In this document: piece after piece, positions 51,330 through 64,000 of the stretch
Numbering within the stretch: position 1 is the stretch's first letter
Layout of the letters: each line of letters begins with the position of its first letter
NCBI RefSeq assembly: GCF_035594125.1
Contig: NC_087158.1
Location: 9,391,178 to 9,455,177 of the forward strand
DNA length: 64,000 bases
Source of the DNA: Scylla paramamosain
Lineage: Eukaryota; Arthropoda; Malacostraca; Decapoda; Portunidae
Direction: 5' to 3'
Program-made: the position numbers and the translations under genes
The notes under the pieces: model-generated
What the model was told of the DNA's origin: nothing
Seen by the model: the letters and a program-made list of their open reading frames with translations, nothing else
Databases searched by the model: none

Positions 51330-51647
51330 ACATAATTATGAGGTATTCAGTTACATAGTGACATAAGCGCCAAAATCCAAAAGTGGAGAAAAACACAGTT
51401 AAAGTTTGGTAAAGTGCAGAATGTGATAACTTTTCATTGGAATGAGCTAGGAAGTTCCTTTGCTTCAAATTAAAGCTCATTGACTTTGCTTTCTATTCAG
51501 CATGAAAACACTAAACATTACACAACACATTCTGAATGTTGCAACATTAACTGTGTTTTTCTCCATTTTTTAGTACACTTTGAGAAAAAACATCAAAACA
51601 CCCCAATTCACCCTACTTTGCATTTTTTTCAAATCATGCCATTTTAT

Positions 51648-51737
<90 letters not shown>

Positions 51738-52050
51738 CGTGGTATAGTAGTGAGAGAGACTGATGGATAAGTGGTGAAGGAGGAGGGAGGAGGTGACATG
51801 AGGGGAAGGACGCGCTGTTCACTGGCTGGTGGAGGGGTGCAGCACAGTGATGAGACAGCTTCCCCACCAACCATTGGCTGCTCAGCCTTGTGTCTTCTGG
51901 TAGTGTCACATACGTTGCTGGCGAGGTGAACTTCAGAGCATATAAGTGGCAGTGTCGATAAGGATGACAGTACCTTCCAAACGAAAGGGAGCTGAATTTT
52001 AAGGTCTGCCTTAGCACCCCAGATAGAGGAAGGGTTGGGGGAAGTTTCTT
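51330..52050. other. Insertion in LINE-B with a hairpin and (GT)n
   Basis: An imperfect inverted repeat at about 51369-51430 and 51518-51580 shares GGAGAAAAACACAGTTAA and CAGAATGTG. It is followed by (GT)n at 51650-51734 and a GC-richer stretch (51735-52050) of unknown origin containing CCATTGGCTGC and CATATAAGTGG. Endonuclease blocks on either side belong to LINE-B, so this segment arrived later. Confidence 0.6.
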
Positions 52051-52826
52051 GTGGCTTTACCCTGAATTCTGAATCCCGACTCTAATGAATTCGACATTAT
52101 TACTTCCATAAACTACTTCATCCACATGCAAGTCTTTCATGGTTAAAATCATGGCACCTTGTTTGTTTATTACCAACTTTTTCCAAGTATCACATTTTTC
52201 CTTCACCTACGTTTAAACACTCAATGGATTTATCCAGTTTTATCTCTGTCAACCCCACAATATTAGGTTAATTTCTTTTGAGGTACTCGTTTAACACAGT
52301 ACTTGCCGTGATTAGCCCATTCACATTTGTATGTGTCACTTTTAATTTACACCTCCCTCCACCCTGGTTTTTTATGAATCATTTTCTTATTTTCATATCC
52401 ATCACTTTCCAGTAAAAACATTTTTTTCTGTCTGATCTTTCCTAGTTTTTTGCCTTTGCCTCAGACAGTTCATTCACTTTTGCCCTTTCCTCCTCATTAA
52501 GGAGGAATTATCCAGATGTTTCTGTACATATCCCTTTTTGCCAACTTATTTGCCACTGCCAGGGCCTCTTCAACATCTGTCTGTGATTTAAACTTTATTA
52601 TTAATGGCTGTGGTTTTCCTTGCACACATTTTCCCAACCTCTGGAATTCCTCAGCTTCATTTTCCAGGTTACTGCCATCATTTTTAACCTCCTTTACTAT
52701 TTTTATTATATTAACTCTCCATCCTTTCTCTTGAACTTGTGTGGTAAATTATCCTCTTTTATCCCAAAGACTAGTATGCATTTCTTCTTGTCCACAGTGT
52801 CTCTTACCAGGTTCTCATTTTCTTTT

Positions 52827-53815
<989 letters not shown>

Positions 53816-54084
53816 AAGCATCTGAAGTGAAGTGGTTAACAACTGACTCCCTCGCCTTTTCTTCCAAATGTTGATTGACAGTGTTCCTGAAATTTTCTTG
53901 CACCACTTCCTTCTCGTTCTTCCATTCATCATGTTGTTCTTCCATCTTTTTTACCTCCTCTGAACTGACTTTCACTTTATCGTTCATTTCCTTAAGGGTT
54001 ACTTCATGGGTGTTGCACCTAACCTTCAGCGTTGTGTTCTCTTTGCCATGTATAACTTCACCTGTAAACAAGGAAACTGTGAAG

Positions 54085-54430
54085 TCCTCCCTTCAACTTA
54101 TATTGGCATGACTACAACATGACTATGATGAAGCTGTCTCGACAGCTCACTTGCCACCTAACATTTGGAGCCCCAAGAATACACCTACAGCAGTAGCACA
54201 GCATTAAGATCACATGAAAAGAACTGGAAAGACACTAAAATCTTAGATATCTGTCCAGATGCAAGATACCTTGCAGTACTTGAAGCACTGTACATAAAAG
54301 AATTCAACCCCAAGCTCAATGTACAAACTAAAGATTTACAGGCCCTGCCAAGCATGAGAAGGGACCCAGCACTGCCACCACACAAGGAGCTCACCAGTCG
54401 TGCTGTACCAGCCAATCAGCACCTCTTATG
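54085..54430 (+). pseudogene. GIY-YIG endonuclease fragment, Penelope-like element type
   Basis: Across frames: CPSTYIGMTTT (the YIG half of GIY-YIG), KLSRQLTCHL (compare TLxRRLxxHL), EEYTYSS-like, then the open part DTKILDICPDARYLAVLEAL and YIKEFNPKLNVQTKDLQALP. The order YIG, L-R-L-H-L, RY-L-LEA-I-xxxxPxLN is that of the C-terminal endonuclease domain of Penelope-like retroelements. The RT domain is not present here and two frameshifts are visible. Confidence 0.72.
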
Positions 54431-54676
54431 ACCCAGAGTGACACCACAACTCACAGCACAAATACCAGCCTCCCCAGCATGTCCAATCATTCCATATCTA
54501 TTGAGAAAGGGTTAAGGAACTAGCTACAGCAAGATCATCAAATTTCAAAAGAGAATAAGACTTTTGTTAGATATAAAGAAAATATCTTAAAGAAAATATT
54601 AAAAGCTGACCTAACAATCACATTTAATGAAACGTGTAAGAGAGAATCTTGTGCTTGTACGAGTATGTATACTCAA

Positions 54677-54773
<97 letters not shown>

Positions 54774-55002
54774 GAGGGTGGTAAAGAAGGGGATGATGGA
54801 AGAATGCTCTGATCACGGGAAGGGACACAGCATTAACCAGGTGGGGAAGGTCACGTGGGTGGAGCCTCAAGGCTTAGTTATTGAGGGGGTTGAACCAATT
54901 ACAGGAAAACAAATGCTTCACTTGGTGGGGAGGCAACAGGTGTTGCTACTGAGTAATTGTATAGCCCAGTACGAGTTTACTGCTGGTGGCTTGTTACATA
55001 TT
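54431..55002. other. No gene; (GT)n-(AT)n microsatellite at 54677-54771
   Basis: A (GT)n run switches directly to about 70 bases of (AT)n. The flanking sequence is unclassified. Confidence 0.7.
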
Positions 55003-56150
55003 CCAGTGGCACTGCACGGCATTAAGTGATGATTTTTTGTGTACAATCTACACAGTCAAAGCCTTACAGGAAATAGCAAATGACAGATTGAATTTTTGTA
55101 TGTGTCAGTGAAGAAAATGTACAGGTAACACAGCAATACAGTGGTTGTTAAGTGCTACTTTTCAAACATATATAGCTGCTTACCAGCTTCACGTCAACTG
55201 CCCGGTGCTCCTGCCACTCCTGTAAATGTTCGTTTAGATTATACGATTTTCTTTCTAAATGATGTGCTATGTTTCGTAAATTTTGCCTCTTTATGTATTT
55301 GTGTTTGTATTCTTGTACTGATGGTGGGACTTTGTTTTGTCATCTGAATGATACCAGCTTGAGCTACTCCAGTACATTCAGCTGCTGCAGCATTAACGGG
55401 GAAACATCTTCTTTCACAGAGATGCTGATACACTCTGTAGAACACTGCTATCTGGGTGTCTGTCTGGGTACCTGGGTCTGTATTCTGCTGCTGCAACCCA
55501 GGTATTCCCATCACAGAATGAATATCATCACATGAGTATTGTGTCTGAATACTCAGTGTTACTGAATGTGAAAGGCATCTTCACCGTAGCAAAAAGACAC
55601 AAAGAATGAATATTATCACATGAGTATCGTGTCTGAATACTCAGTGTTACTGAATGTGAAAGGCATCTTCACTGTAGCAAAAAGATGCACTTTAGCAGTC
55701 AGCTGATTGACGAGGCCTGTCACTATTAGGTGTCAAGATGTCAACTAAGTGCTGAGGGGGTGACAGTTGCAGTGAGTTACCATGTATGTTTAAAAAGTAG
55801 CAGTTAACAACCACTGTATTGCTGCGTTACCTGTACATTTTCTTTATTGACAATACAAAAATTCAATCTGTTATGTGCTAATTTTTTCTTGTAAGGCTTT
55901 GACTGTGTAGATTGTACACAAAAAGATGATTACTTAATGCTGTGTGGCGCCACTGGAGTATGTAGCGAGCCGGGGAGGGGAGGAAGGAGGTGGACGCTCA
56001 CCTAAGTGAGTGGTTCCCACAACACACAACTTACATTTTGATTTCTTGCAAAATGAAGCAAAACAGCATATGTGTATAGATTATTTTTGACTTTGAATTA
56101 CTTGAACTATCAAATCCTCAAGTATGTACCTTAACTAGTGGGACACCCTG
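55003..56150. mobile_element. Hairpin MITE family member, copy 2 (left outer end missing)
   Basis: The right arm ends GGGACACCCTG at 56150 followed by TA, and matches copy 1 at 29904-30601 through GACTGTGTAGATTGTACACA and TTAACAACCACTGTATTG. The left arm (55003-55170) is the inverse of 55785-55960 but lacks the outermost ~230 bases. The 600-base interior differs from copy 1 and has no recognised gene. The arms are longer than in copy 1, so this copy may be closer to the autonomous ancestor. Confidence 0.8.
55518..55691. repeat. ~87-bp tandem duplication
   Basis: GAATATYATCACATGAGTAT through GTGAAAGGCATCTTCACYGT is present twice head-to-tail with two or three differences, in the interior of the MITE. 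Confidence 0.93.
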
Positions 56151-56162
56151 TATACAAGTCTA

Positions 56163-57111
<949 letters not shown>

Positions 57112-57113
57112 TA

Positions 57114-57424
57114 TATAATATACAGTCAGGTCGTTAACACAGGGCTTCAGTTGTGCTATTAGTCTGCATTAGATATAATTCACTCTAGGGTTTTAATGAA
57201 AGCAATAGCAGAAAATGACTTTCTGACCTGACTGAAACAGGTCTCTCAAAAATTTAAAATTAATTATTTTCAGACTACCCATGACACTCAAAAAAATTTT
57301 TTATGCATATAAGTAAAAGTAATAGTTTATTAAAAATAAAAAGAAGATAATGAATAAATACTGGTACAGTAGAGTAACTGTCATTGAGCTATTGTTTACA
57401 AATGATGAACGCTCACTGTTATCA
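57114..57424. other. No gene; possible 112-bp mini inverted-repeat unit
   Basis: CAGTCAGGTC at 57123-57132 and GACCTGACTG at 57225-57234 form a perfect 10-bp inverted repeat. Otherwise unclassified AT-rich sequence. Confidence 0.4.
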
Positions 57425-58290
57425 CTGTGGATAGTGGCATCGGTGGCTGCAGCCTGCTTTTCTCACTAAACTTGCATCACTATTTATGACAATAGTGGCA
57501 GCTCTCCTTTCTCCTCACAAAACTCACATTGCTGTGTATGGTGGCAGTGGCAGCCTTCTTTTCTCACTAAACTCACATCATTGTGTATGGCAATGGTAGC
57601 AGCCCACCCTTCTCCTCACTAAACTCACATCACTGTTTATGGTGGCAGTGACAACCTGCTGTTCTCTTCACTAAATTCATATCACTGTGTATGGTGGCAA
57701 TGGCAACCTGCCTTTCTCAGTAAACTTGGATCATTGTGTATGGTAGCATTAATAGTCTGCCCTTCTTATTAAACTCACATCACTGTATGGTGGTAGCAGC
57801 AGTTTGCCTTTCTCTTCACTAAACTTGCATCACTGTGTATGGTGGTAGTGGCAGCCTGCCTTTCTCTCCATAAAACTTGCATCACCGTGTATGGTGGTAG
57901 TGGCAGCCTGCCCTTCTCTTCACTAAACTCGCATCACTGTGTATGGTGGTGGTGGAAGCCTGCCTTTCTCTTCATTAAACTCACATCACTGTGTATGGTG
58001 GTAGTGGCAGCCTGCCTTTCTCTTCACTAAACTCACATCACTGTGTATGGTGGTGGTGGCAGCCTGCTCTTCTCTTAACTAAACTTGCATCACTGGGTAT
58101 GATGGTAGTGGCAGCCTGCCTTTTTCTTCATTAAACTCGCATCACTGTGTATGGTGGTGGTGGCAGCCTGCCCTTCTCTTCACTAAACTCACATCACCAT
58201 GTGTGGTGGTGGTGGCAGCCTGTCCTTCTTTTCACTAAACTCGCATCACTATGATCGCTGTGCATGGTGGCAGTGGCAGCCTGCCCTTCT
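57425..58290. repeat. 52-bp minisatellite, about 16 units
   Basis: The unit is approximately CACTGTGTATGGTGGTAGTG, GCAGCCTGCCTTTCTCTTCA, CTAAACTCGCAT. Units on the right (57.8-58.2 kb) are most alike; the left ones are more diverged and vary in length. A period of 52 is not a multiple of three, so the repeated ORF phrase is not a protein repeat. Confidence 0.93.
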
Positions 58291-58583
58291 CCATATTAAT
58301 CCCTAAAGGACTGGCAGTGGTGGTGATTTTTGTCCTGCAAGGACCAGTCCTCCAGTGCTAAGTTTCGAAAATAGTGCCTGTATTTGCACACACCTTGAAC
58401 TTGGCCTGCATTTGAAGAGTGACTGAAATTGTCTATGTACTCAACATCGTCTTCTCTTTCTAATGATGCCATCCAGATGTCTCTATGTGCAGTGGTTATG
58501 AAGAGACAGTGAGATAAAGAGGAGAAACTTTTCGAGGGTACAGATCACTTGCCTGCAAGGTATTTGTTACTCCTGACTGGATA

Positions 58584-61500
58584 TTTTTTTTTTTTTTAAT
58601 GTAGGAGAGGCACTGGCCAGGCAGCAAAACTGTAATGAAAAAAAAGGGGGGGGGACCATTGAAATGCCAATCCTCAAACAGAGTCAAAAGCAGTAGTCAA
58701 AAATTACAGGATAAGTGTCTTGAAATTTCCCTCTTGAAAGAGTTCAAGTCATAGGAAGGAGGAAATACAAAAGCAGGAAGGGAGATCCAGAGTTTCCCAG
58801 AGAAACAGATGAATGATTTAGAATGCTGGTCAGCTCATGCATTGGAGAGGTAGACAGAATGGGGCTCAGAGAAAAAGGAAAGTTTTGTGCAGCAAGGCTG
58901 CAGGAGGTGGGGAAACATGCAGTTTGCAAAATCAGAAGAGTAGTTTGCATGAAAATAGCAGAAGAAAGTAGCAAGAGATGCAACTTGGCAGCAATGAGAA
59001 AGAGCCTGAAGAGAGTCAGTTAGAGGGGAGGAGTTGATAAGACATAAAGGTTTTGATTCCACCCTGTCTAAAAGAGTGGTATGAGTGGAATCCCCATATA
59101 TGTAAAGCATACTCCGTATGTGGACAGATAAGGCCCCTGTATAGAGTTACCAACTGAGGGGGGGGGTGAGAAAATTGGCAGAGAACTCAGAGCACTCTGA
59201 CTTCATAGAAGCTGTTTTAGCTAGAGATGAGATGTGAAGTTTCTAGTTTAGATTATAGGTAAAGGACAGACTGAGGATGTTCAGTGTAGGAGACAGTTGA
59301 ATGTCATTGAAGATGGGATAGTTGCCTAGAAAGTTGTGTTGAGTTAATAGATGAAGGAATTGAGTTTTTGAGGCATTGGACAATACCAAGTTTGCTCTGC
59401 CCCAATCATAAATTTTAAAAAGGTCAGAAGTCAGGCATTCTGTGGCTTCCCTGTGTGAACTGTTTACTTCCTGAAGGGATGGATATTTACAAAAAGACAT
59501 GGAAAAGTGCAGGGTGGTATCATCAGTGTAGGAGTGGATAGGACAAGAAGTTTGGTTTAGAAGATCATTGATGAATAATAGAAAGAGAGTGGGTGACAGA
59601 ACAGAACCTTGAGGAACATCACTGTTAGTAGATTTAGAAGAGCAACCATCTACCACAGCAGCAACAGAATAGTCAGACAGGAAACTTGAGATGAAGTTGC
59701 AAAGAGAAGGATTGAAGCTGTAGGAGGGTAGTTTGGAAAACAAAGCTGTGCCAGGCTCTATTAAAAGCTTTTGATATGTCTAAGGCAATAGCAAAAGTTT
59801 CACCAAAATCCCTAAAAGAGGATGACCAAAATTGAATAAGGAAAGCCAAAAGATCATCAGTAGAGCAGACTTCACACAGAACCCATACTGGCAATCAGAT
59901 AGAAGGCTGTGAAGTCATAAATGTTTAAGAATCTTCCTGTGGAGGATAGATTAAAAAATTTTAGATAGGCTGGAGATTAAAGCAGTAAGATGGTAGTTTG
60001 AGGGATTAGAATAGTCACCCTTTATTGGAACAGGCTGAATGTAGGCAAACCTCCAGCAATAAGGAAAGGTAGATATTGATAGACAGAGTTTAATGAGTTT
60101 GACTAAGCAAGGTGCAAGCACAGAGGCACAGTTTCAGACAACAATAGGAGGGACCCCATCAGGTCAATAAGCCCTCTAAGGGTTTAGGCCTGCAAGGGCA
60201 TGGAAAACATCACTGCGAAGGATCTTAATGGGTAGCATGGAGTAGTCAGAGGTTGGAGGAGAGGGAGGAACAAGCCCTGAATCATCCAAGGTAGAGTTTT
60301 CAGCAAAGGTTTGAATGAAGAGTTTAGCTTTAGAAATAGATGAAATGGCAGTGGTGCCATCAGGTTGAAATAAAGGAGGGAAAGATGAAAAAGAAAAGTT
60401 ATTGGAGATGTTTTTGGCTAGGTGCCAGAAGTCATGAGGGGAGTTAGATCTTGAAAGATTTTGACACTTGCTATTAATGAAGGATTTTTTGGCTAGTTGG
60501 AGAACAGACTTGGCATGATTCTGGGCTGAAATATAACGTGCATGAGATTCAGGTGAAGGAAGGCTCAAGTACCTTTTGTGGGCCGCCTCTCAGTCATGTA
60601 TAGCATGAGAACAGGCTGTGTTAAACCAAGGTTTGGAAGGTGTAGGTTGAGAGAAAGAGTGAGGAATGTACGTCTTCATACCAGACACTATCACTTCTGT
60701 TATGCACTCAGCACACAGAGACAGGTCTCTGACACAGAAGCAGTGGTCATTTCAAGGAAAGTCCACATAATACCTCTCCAGGTCCCACCATTTAGCAGTG
60801 ACAAAATGCCAGAGGCACCTTCGCTTTGGGGGATCCTGAGGAGGGATTGGAGCAATAGGACAAGATACCAATATGAGTTTGTGATTGGAGGAGCCCAAAG
60901 GAGAAGATAGGGTGACAGCTTAAGCAGAAGGATTAAAGGTTAGGAAGGAGTCAAGAATGTTAGGGGTATCTCCAAGATGGTCAGGAATATGATTAAGGTG
61001 CTGCACCAGTTGCTCTAGGTTGTGAAGGATAGCAAAGTTAAAGGCTAGTTCACCAGGATAGTCAGTGAAGGGAAAGGAAATCCAAAGCTGGTAGTGAATA
61101 TTGAAGTCTCCAAAAATGGAGATCTCTACAAAAGGGAAGAGAGTCAGAATGTGTTCCACTTTGGAAGTTAAGTAGGCAAAGAATTGCATAGTCAGATGAG
61201 TTAGATGATAGGTATACAGCATAAATTTTGTTTGAGAGTGACTCTGTAGTCATAGCCAAATGGTGGAAAACTCAGAGGATTCAAGAGCATGGGCACAAGA
61301 GCAGGTTAAATCATTGCCCACATAGACAGAACATCCAGCTTTGGATTGAAAATGAGGATAGATAAAGTAGGAGGGGAACAGAAAAGGGGCTATTGTCATT
61401 TGCCTCTGACACCTGTGTTTCATTGAGGAAAAGAAGACAAGGTTTAGTAGAAGAGATGTGGTGTTCTATAGATTGAAAATTAGATATAAGGCAGCAAATG

Positions 61501-61910
61501 TTGTAGAAGTTAATGAAGGAAAAATTAAGGAGGTTGTCACTTAGGGTCAATACCAGAAGAGCAGTCCGACTTGGGGACACTTGTGGTCTTCTCCCCAGAT
61601 GGGGACTGAGGCCGGTGTAGGAGTCACCATATTTAATTTAGAAATTTTAATGAAGGGTGTAAATGTAATTAGGTGGATATAGTTTTGTGTGAAGGAAGAG
61701 GGTTGCCTTTAGATGGCAGGCTTTGACTGCCCCCTTGTGTTGTGAGACACAAAGGGAAACATTCAGTGAGGTCACAGCTGGATTACTGTTAAGTTCATAG
61801 CATCCCCTGATCCAGTGGTTTAGACCTCACTGGGAGTAATTATTGTTTCAGTAGGTGTCTACTGTCGTGAGGTGTCTTTTCATATGCTGAAGAGTTTTAT
61901 GTTTAAGATG
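58584..61910 (-). mobile_element. LINE-A copy, apparently full length (5' UTR, EN, RT, poly(A))
   Basis: Reading down from about 61910: 5' UTR (61620-61910), endonuclease (61580-60920) with [35 protein letters not shown] (GDFN) and an SxxN(V/I)S-like end, linker (PSPESHARYISAQNHAKSVL), RT with NPxKAYGPDGVP-like, YxPTALI-like decay, ALDISKAFNRAWH, NSDVPQGSVLSPTLFLLFIN and HSYTDDTTLHF (YADD changed to YTDD, near 59520), then the C-terminus and 3' UTR ending in a T run at 58584-58598. There are many stops and frameshifts. No separate ORF1 is visible. It shows LINE-A is about 3.3 kb. Confidence 0.88.
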
Positions 61911-61926
61911 TGTAGCAAATGATTAC

Positions 61927-64000
61927 TTTTTTTTTTTTTTTTTTATGTAGGAGGGACACTGGCCAAGGGCAACAAAATCCAATAAAAAAAAAAAGGCCAC
62001 TGAGATGCCGGTCCCAGAAAAGGGTCCAAAGTGGTAGTCAAAAATTGAAGGTTAAGTGTCATGAAAGCTCCCTCTTCAAGGAATTCAAGTCATAGGAAGG
62101 TGGAAATACAGAAGCAGGCATGGAGTTCCAGAGTTTACCAGAGAAAGGGATGAATGATTAAGAATACTTGTTAACCCTTGCATTAGAGAGGTGGACATAA
62201 TAGGGATGAGAGAAACAAGAAAGTCTTGTGCAGTGAGGCATTGGGAGGAGGGGAGGGATACAGTTAGCAGGATCAGAAGAGCAGTAAACATGAAGATGAT
62301 GGTAGAAGACAGCTAGAGATGCAACATTGCAGCAGTGAGAGAGAGGCTGAAGACAATCAGTTAGAGGAGAGGAATTGATGAGATGAAAAGCTTTTGATTC
62401 CACCCTTATCTAGAAGAGCGGTATGAGTGAAACTCTCCCCAGACATGTGAAGCATACTCCATACATGGATGGATAAGGCCCTTGTACAGAGTTAGCAGCT
62501 AGGGGGGTGAGAAAAACTGGCAAAGACGTTTCAGAACACCTAACTTCATAGAAGCTGTTTTAGCTAGAGATGAGATGTGAAGTTTCCTGTTCGAATTATA
62601 AATAAAGGACAGACCGAGGATGTTCAGTGTAGAAGAGGGGGACAGTTGAGTGTCATTGAAGAAGAGGGGGATAGTTGTCTGGAAGGTTGTGTCGAGTTGA
62701 TAGATGGAGGAATTGAGTTTTTGAGGCATTGAACAATACCAAGTGTGCTGTGCCCCAATCACAAATTTTAGAGAGATCAGAAGTCAGGCATTCTGTGGCT
62801 TCCCTGCACGAAATATTTACTTCCTGAAGTGTTGGATGTCAATGAAAACACATGGAAAAGTGCTGGGTGGTATCATCAGTGTAGGAGTGGATAGGACAAG
62901 AAGTTTGGTTTAGAAGGTCATTGATGAATAATAAGAGAGTGGGTGACAGGACAGAACCCTGAGGAACACCACTGTTAATAGATTTAGGAGAAGAACAGTG
63001 ACAGTCTGCCACAGCAGCAATAGAACGGTCAGAAAGGAAAGTTACAGAGAGAAGGAGAGAAGCCGTAGGAGTGTAGTTTGGAAATCAAAGCTTTGTGCCA
63101 GACTTTTCCAAGAGCTTTTGATATATCCAAGGCAACAGCAAAACTTTTACCAAAATCTCTAAAAGAGGATGACCAAGACTCAGTAAGGAAAGCCAGAAGA
63201 TCACCAGTAGAGCGGCCTTGACGGAACCCATACTGGCTATGAGATAGAAGGTTGTGAAGTGATAGATGTTTAAGAATCTTTCTGTTGAGGATAGATTCAA
63301 AAACTTTAGATAGGTAGGAAATTAAAGCAATAGGACGGTAGTTTGAGGGATTAGAACAGTCACCCTTTTTAGGAACAGGCTGAATGTAGGCAAACTTACA
63401 GCAAGAAGGAAAGGTAGATGTTGACAGACAGAGTTGAAAGAGTTTGACTAGGCAAAGTGCAAGCACGGAGGCACAGTTTCGGAGAACAATAGGAGGAACC
63501 CCATCAGATACACAAGCCTTCTGAGGGTTTAGACCAGTGTGGGCATGGAAAACATCATTGCGAAGAATTTTAATAGGTAATGTGAAGTAGTCAGAGGCTG
63601 GAGGAGAGAGAGAAAGAAGCCCTGAATTGTGCAAGGTAGAGTTTCTAGCAAAGGTTAGAGCAAAGACTTCAGGTTTAGAAATAGATGTGATAGCAGTGGT
63701 GCCATCTGGTTGAAATAAAGGAGGGAAAAAAGAAAAATAAAAGTTATTGGAAATATTTTTGGCTAGATGCCAGAAGGGAGTTAGATCTTGAAAGATTTTG
63801 ACATTTTCTATTAATGAAGGAGTTTTTGGGTAGTGGGTGAACAGACTTGGCATGGTTCTGGGCATAAATATAAAGTGCATGAGATTCTGGTGATGGAAGG
63901 CTTAAGTACCTTTTGTGGGCCACCTCTCTATCATGTATAGCATGAGAACAAGCTGTGTTAAACCAAGGTTTGGAAGGTTTAAGTCCAGAAGGGCCAGCCA
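61927..64000 (-). mobile_element. LINE-A copy running off the right edge
   Basis: Begins (3' end) with a T run at 61927-61944 and ATGTAGGAGGGACACTGGCC. The RT is open at 63880-63029: FWHLAKNISNNFYFSFFPPL, CVSDGVPPIVLRNCA, SNYRPIALISYLSKVFESIL, YGFRQGRSTGDLLAFLTESW, ALDISKALGKVWHKALISKL. The catalytic box is YTDDT near 62870. Frameshifts occur near 63045 and 62760. The 3' end lies only about 15 bases from the 5' end of the previous LINE-A copy, same orientation. Confidence 0.9.

Noticed and set aside
51860..51990. CCAAT-like and TATAA-like motifs spaced like a promoter
   Set aside because: No downstream host ORF or transcript start evidence; it lies in an insertion within a dead LINE.
57839..58030. 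ORF with repeated VVVAACLSLH phrases
   Set aside because: It comes from a 52-bp minisatellite whose period is not a multiple of three; the repeated phrase appears only by chance frame return.

Overview
The window is eukaryotic and almost entirely built from transposable elements and microsatellites. The (CT/GA)n, (CA)n, (TA)n and (TTA)n tracts, several LINE lineages and many DNA transposons resemble decapod crustacean genomes, most likely a brachyuran crab. That assignment is inference from repeat style; no species marker was seen. No prokaryotic genes, CRISPR arrays, rRNAs or tRNAs were found.

The only convincing host gene is Mo25/Cab39, the scaffold protein of the LKB1-STRAD kinase complex, on the + strand. 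Two internal coding exons (24053-24217 and 33085-33203) have clean splice sites and compatible phase. The 8.9-kb intron between them holds a mariner relic, an RTE-like LINE, and a second LINE carrying a MITE and a SINE-like insertion. No further Mo25 exon was seen upstream or downstream.

The rest is a nest of mobile elements. LINE-A is a jockey-like, EN+RT family with at least ten copies on both strands, ending in the last 5.4 kb as two head-to-tail minus-strand copies. LINE-B has an ORF1 with coiled coil and L1-like C-terminus plus an ORF2; there is one plus copy (5827-9690) and two minus copies shattered by later insertions. LINE-D is jockey-like and GC-richer (10085-15117 and 21612-22722). 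LINE-C, -E and -F lie in or near the Mo25 introns. DNA transposons include a piggyBac with an internal inverted duplication (2790-4665), a Tigger/pogo copy with TIRs and TA duplication inside LINE-D (11017-12858), a hAT shell with an 8-bp duplication (17604-23182), a hAT inside an LTR-like insertion (48563-50597), a Tc1 fragment, a mariner fragment and a Penelope-type GIY-YIG fragment.

The most unusual structures are: a 1.3-kb long inverted repeat with TG...CA ends and a 5-bp target duplication (39294-40592), whose arm is also patched into a LINE-A copy at 43328; an undescribed ~1-kb interspersed repeat carrying microsatellites at conserved internal positions (36648-37650 and 52827-53815); and several insertions whose pre-insertion site can be reconstructed within the window. 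All TE coding regions are degenerate except the near-intact LINE-D ORF at 21785-22720.
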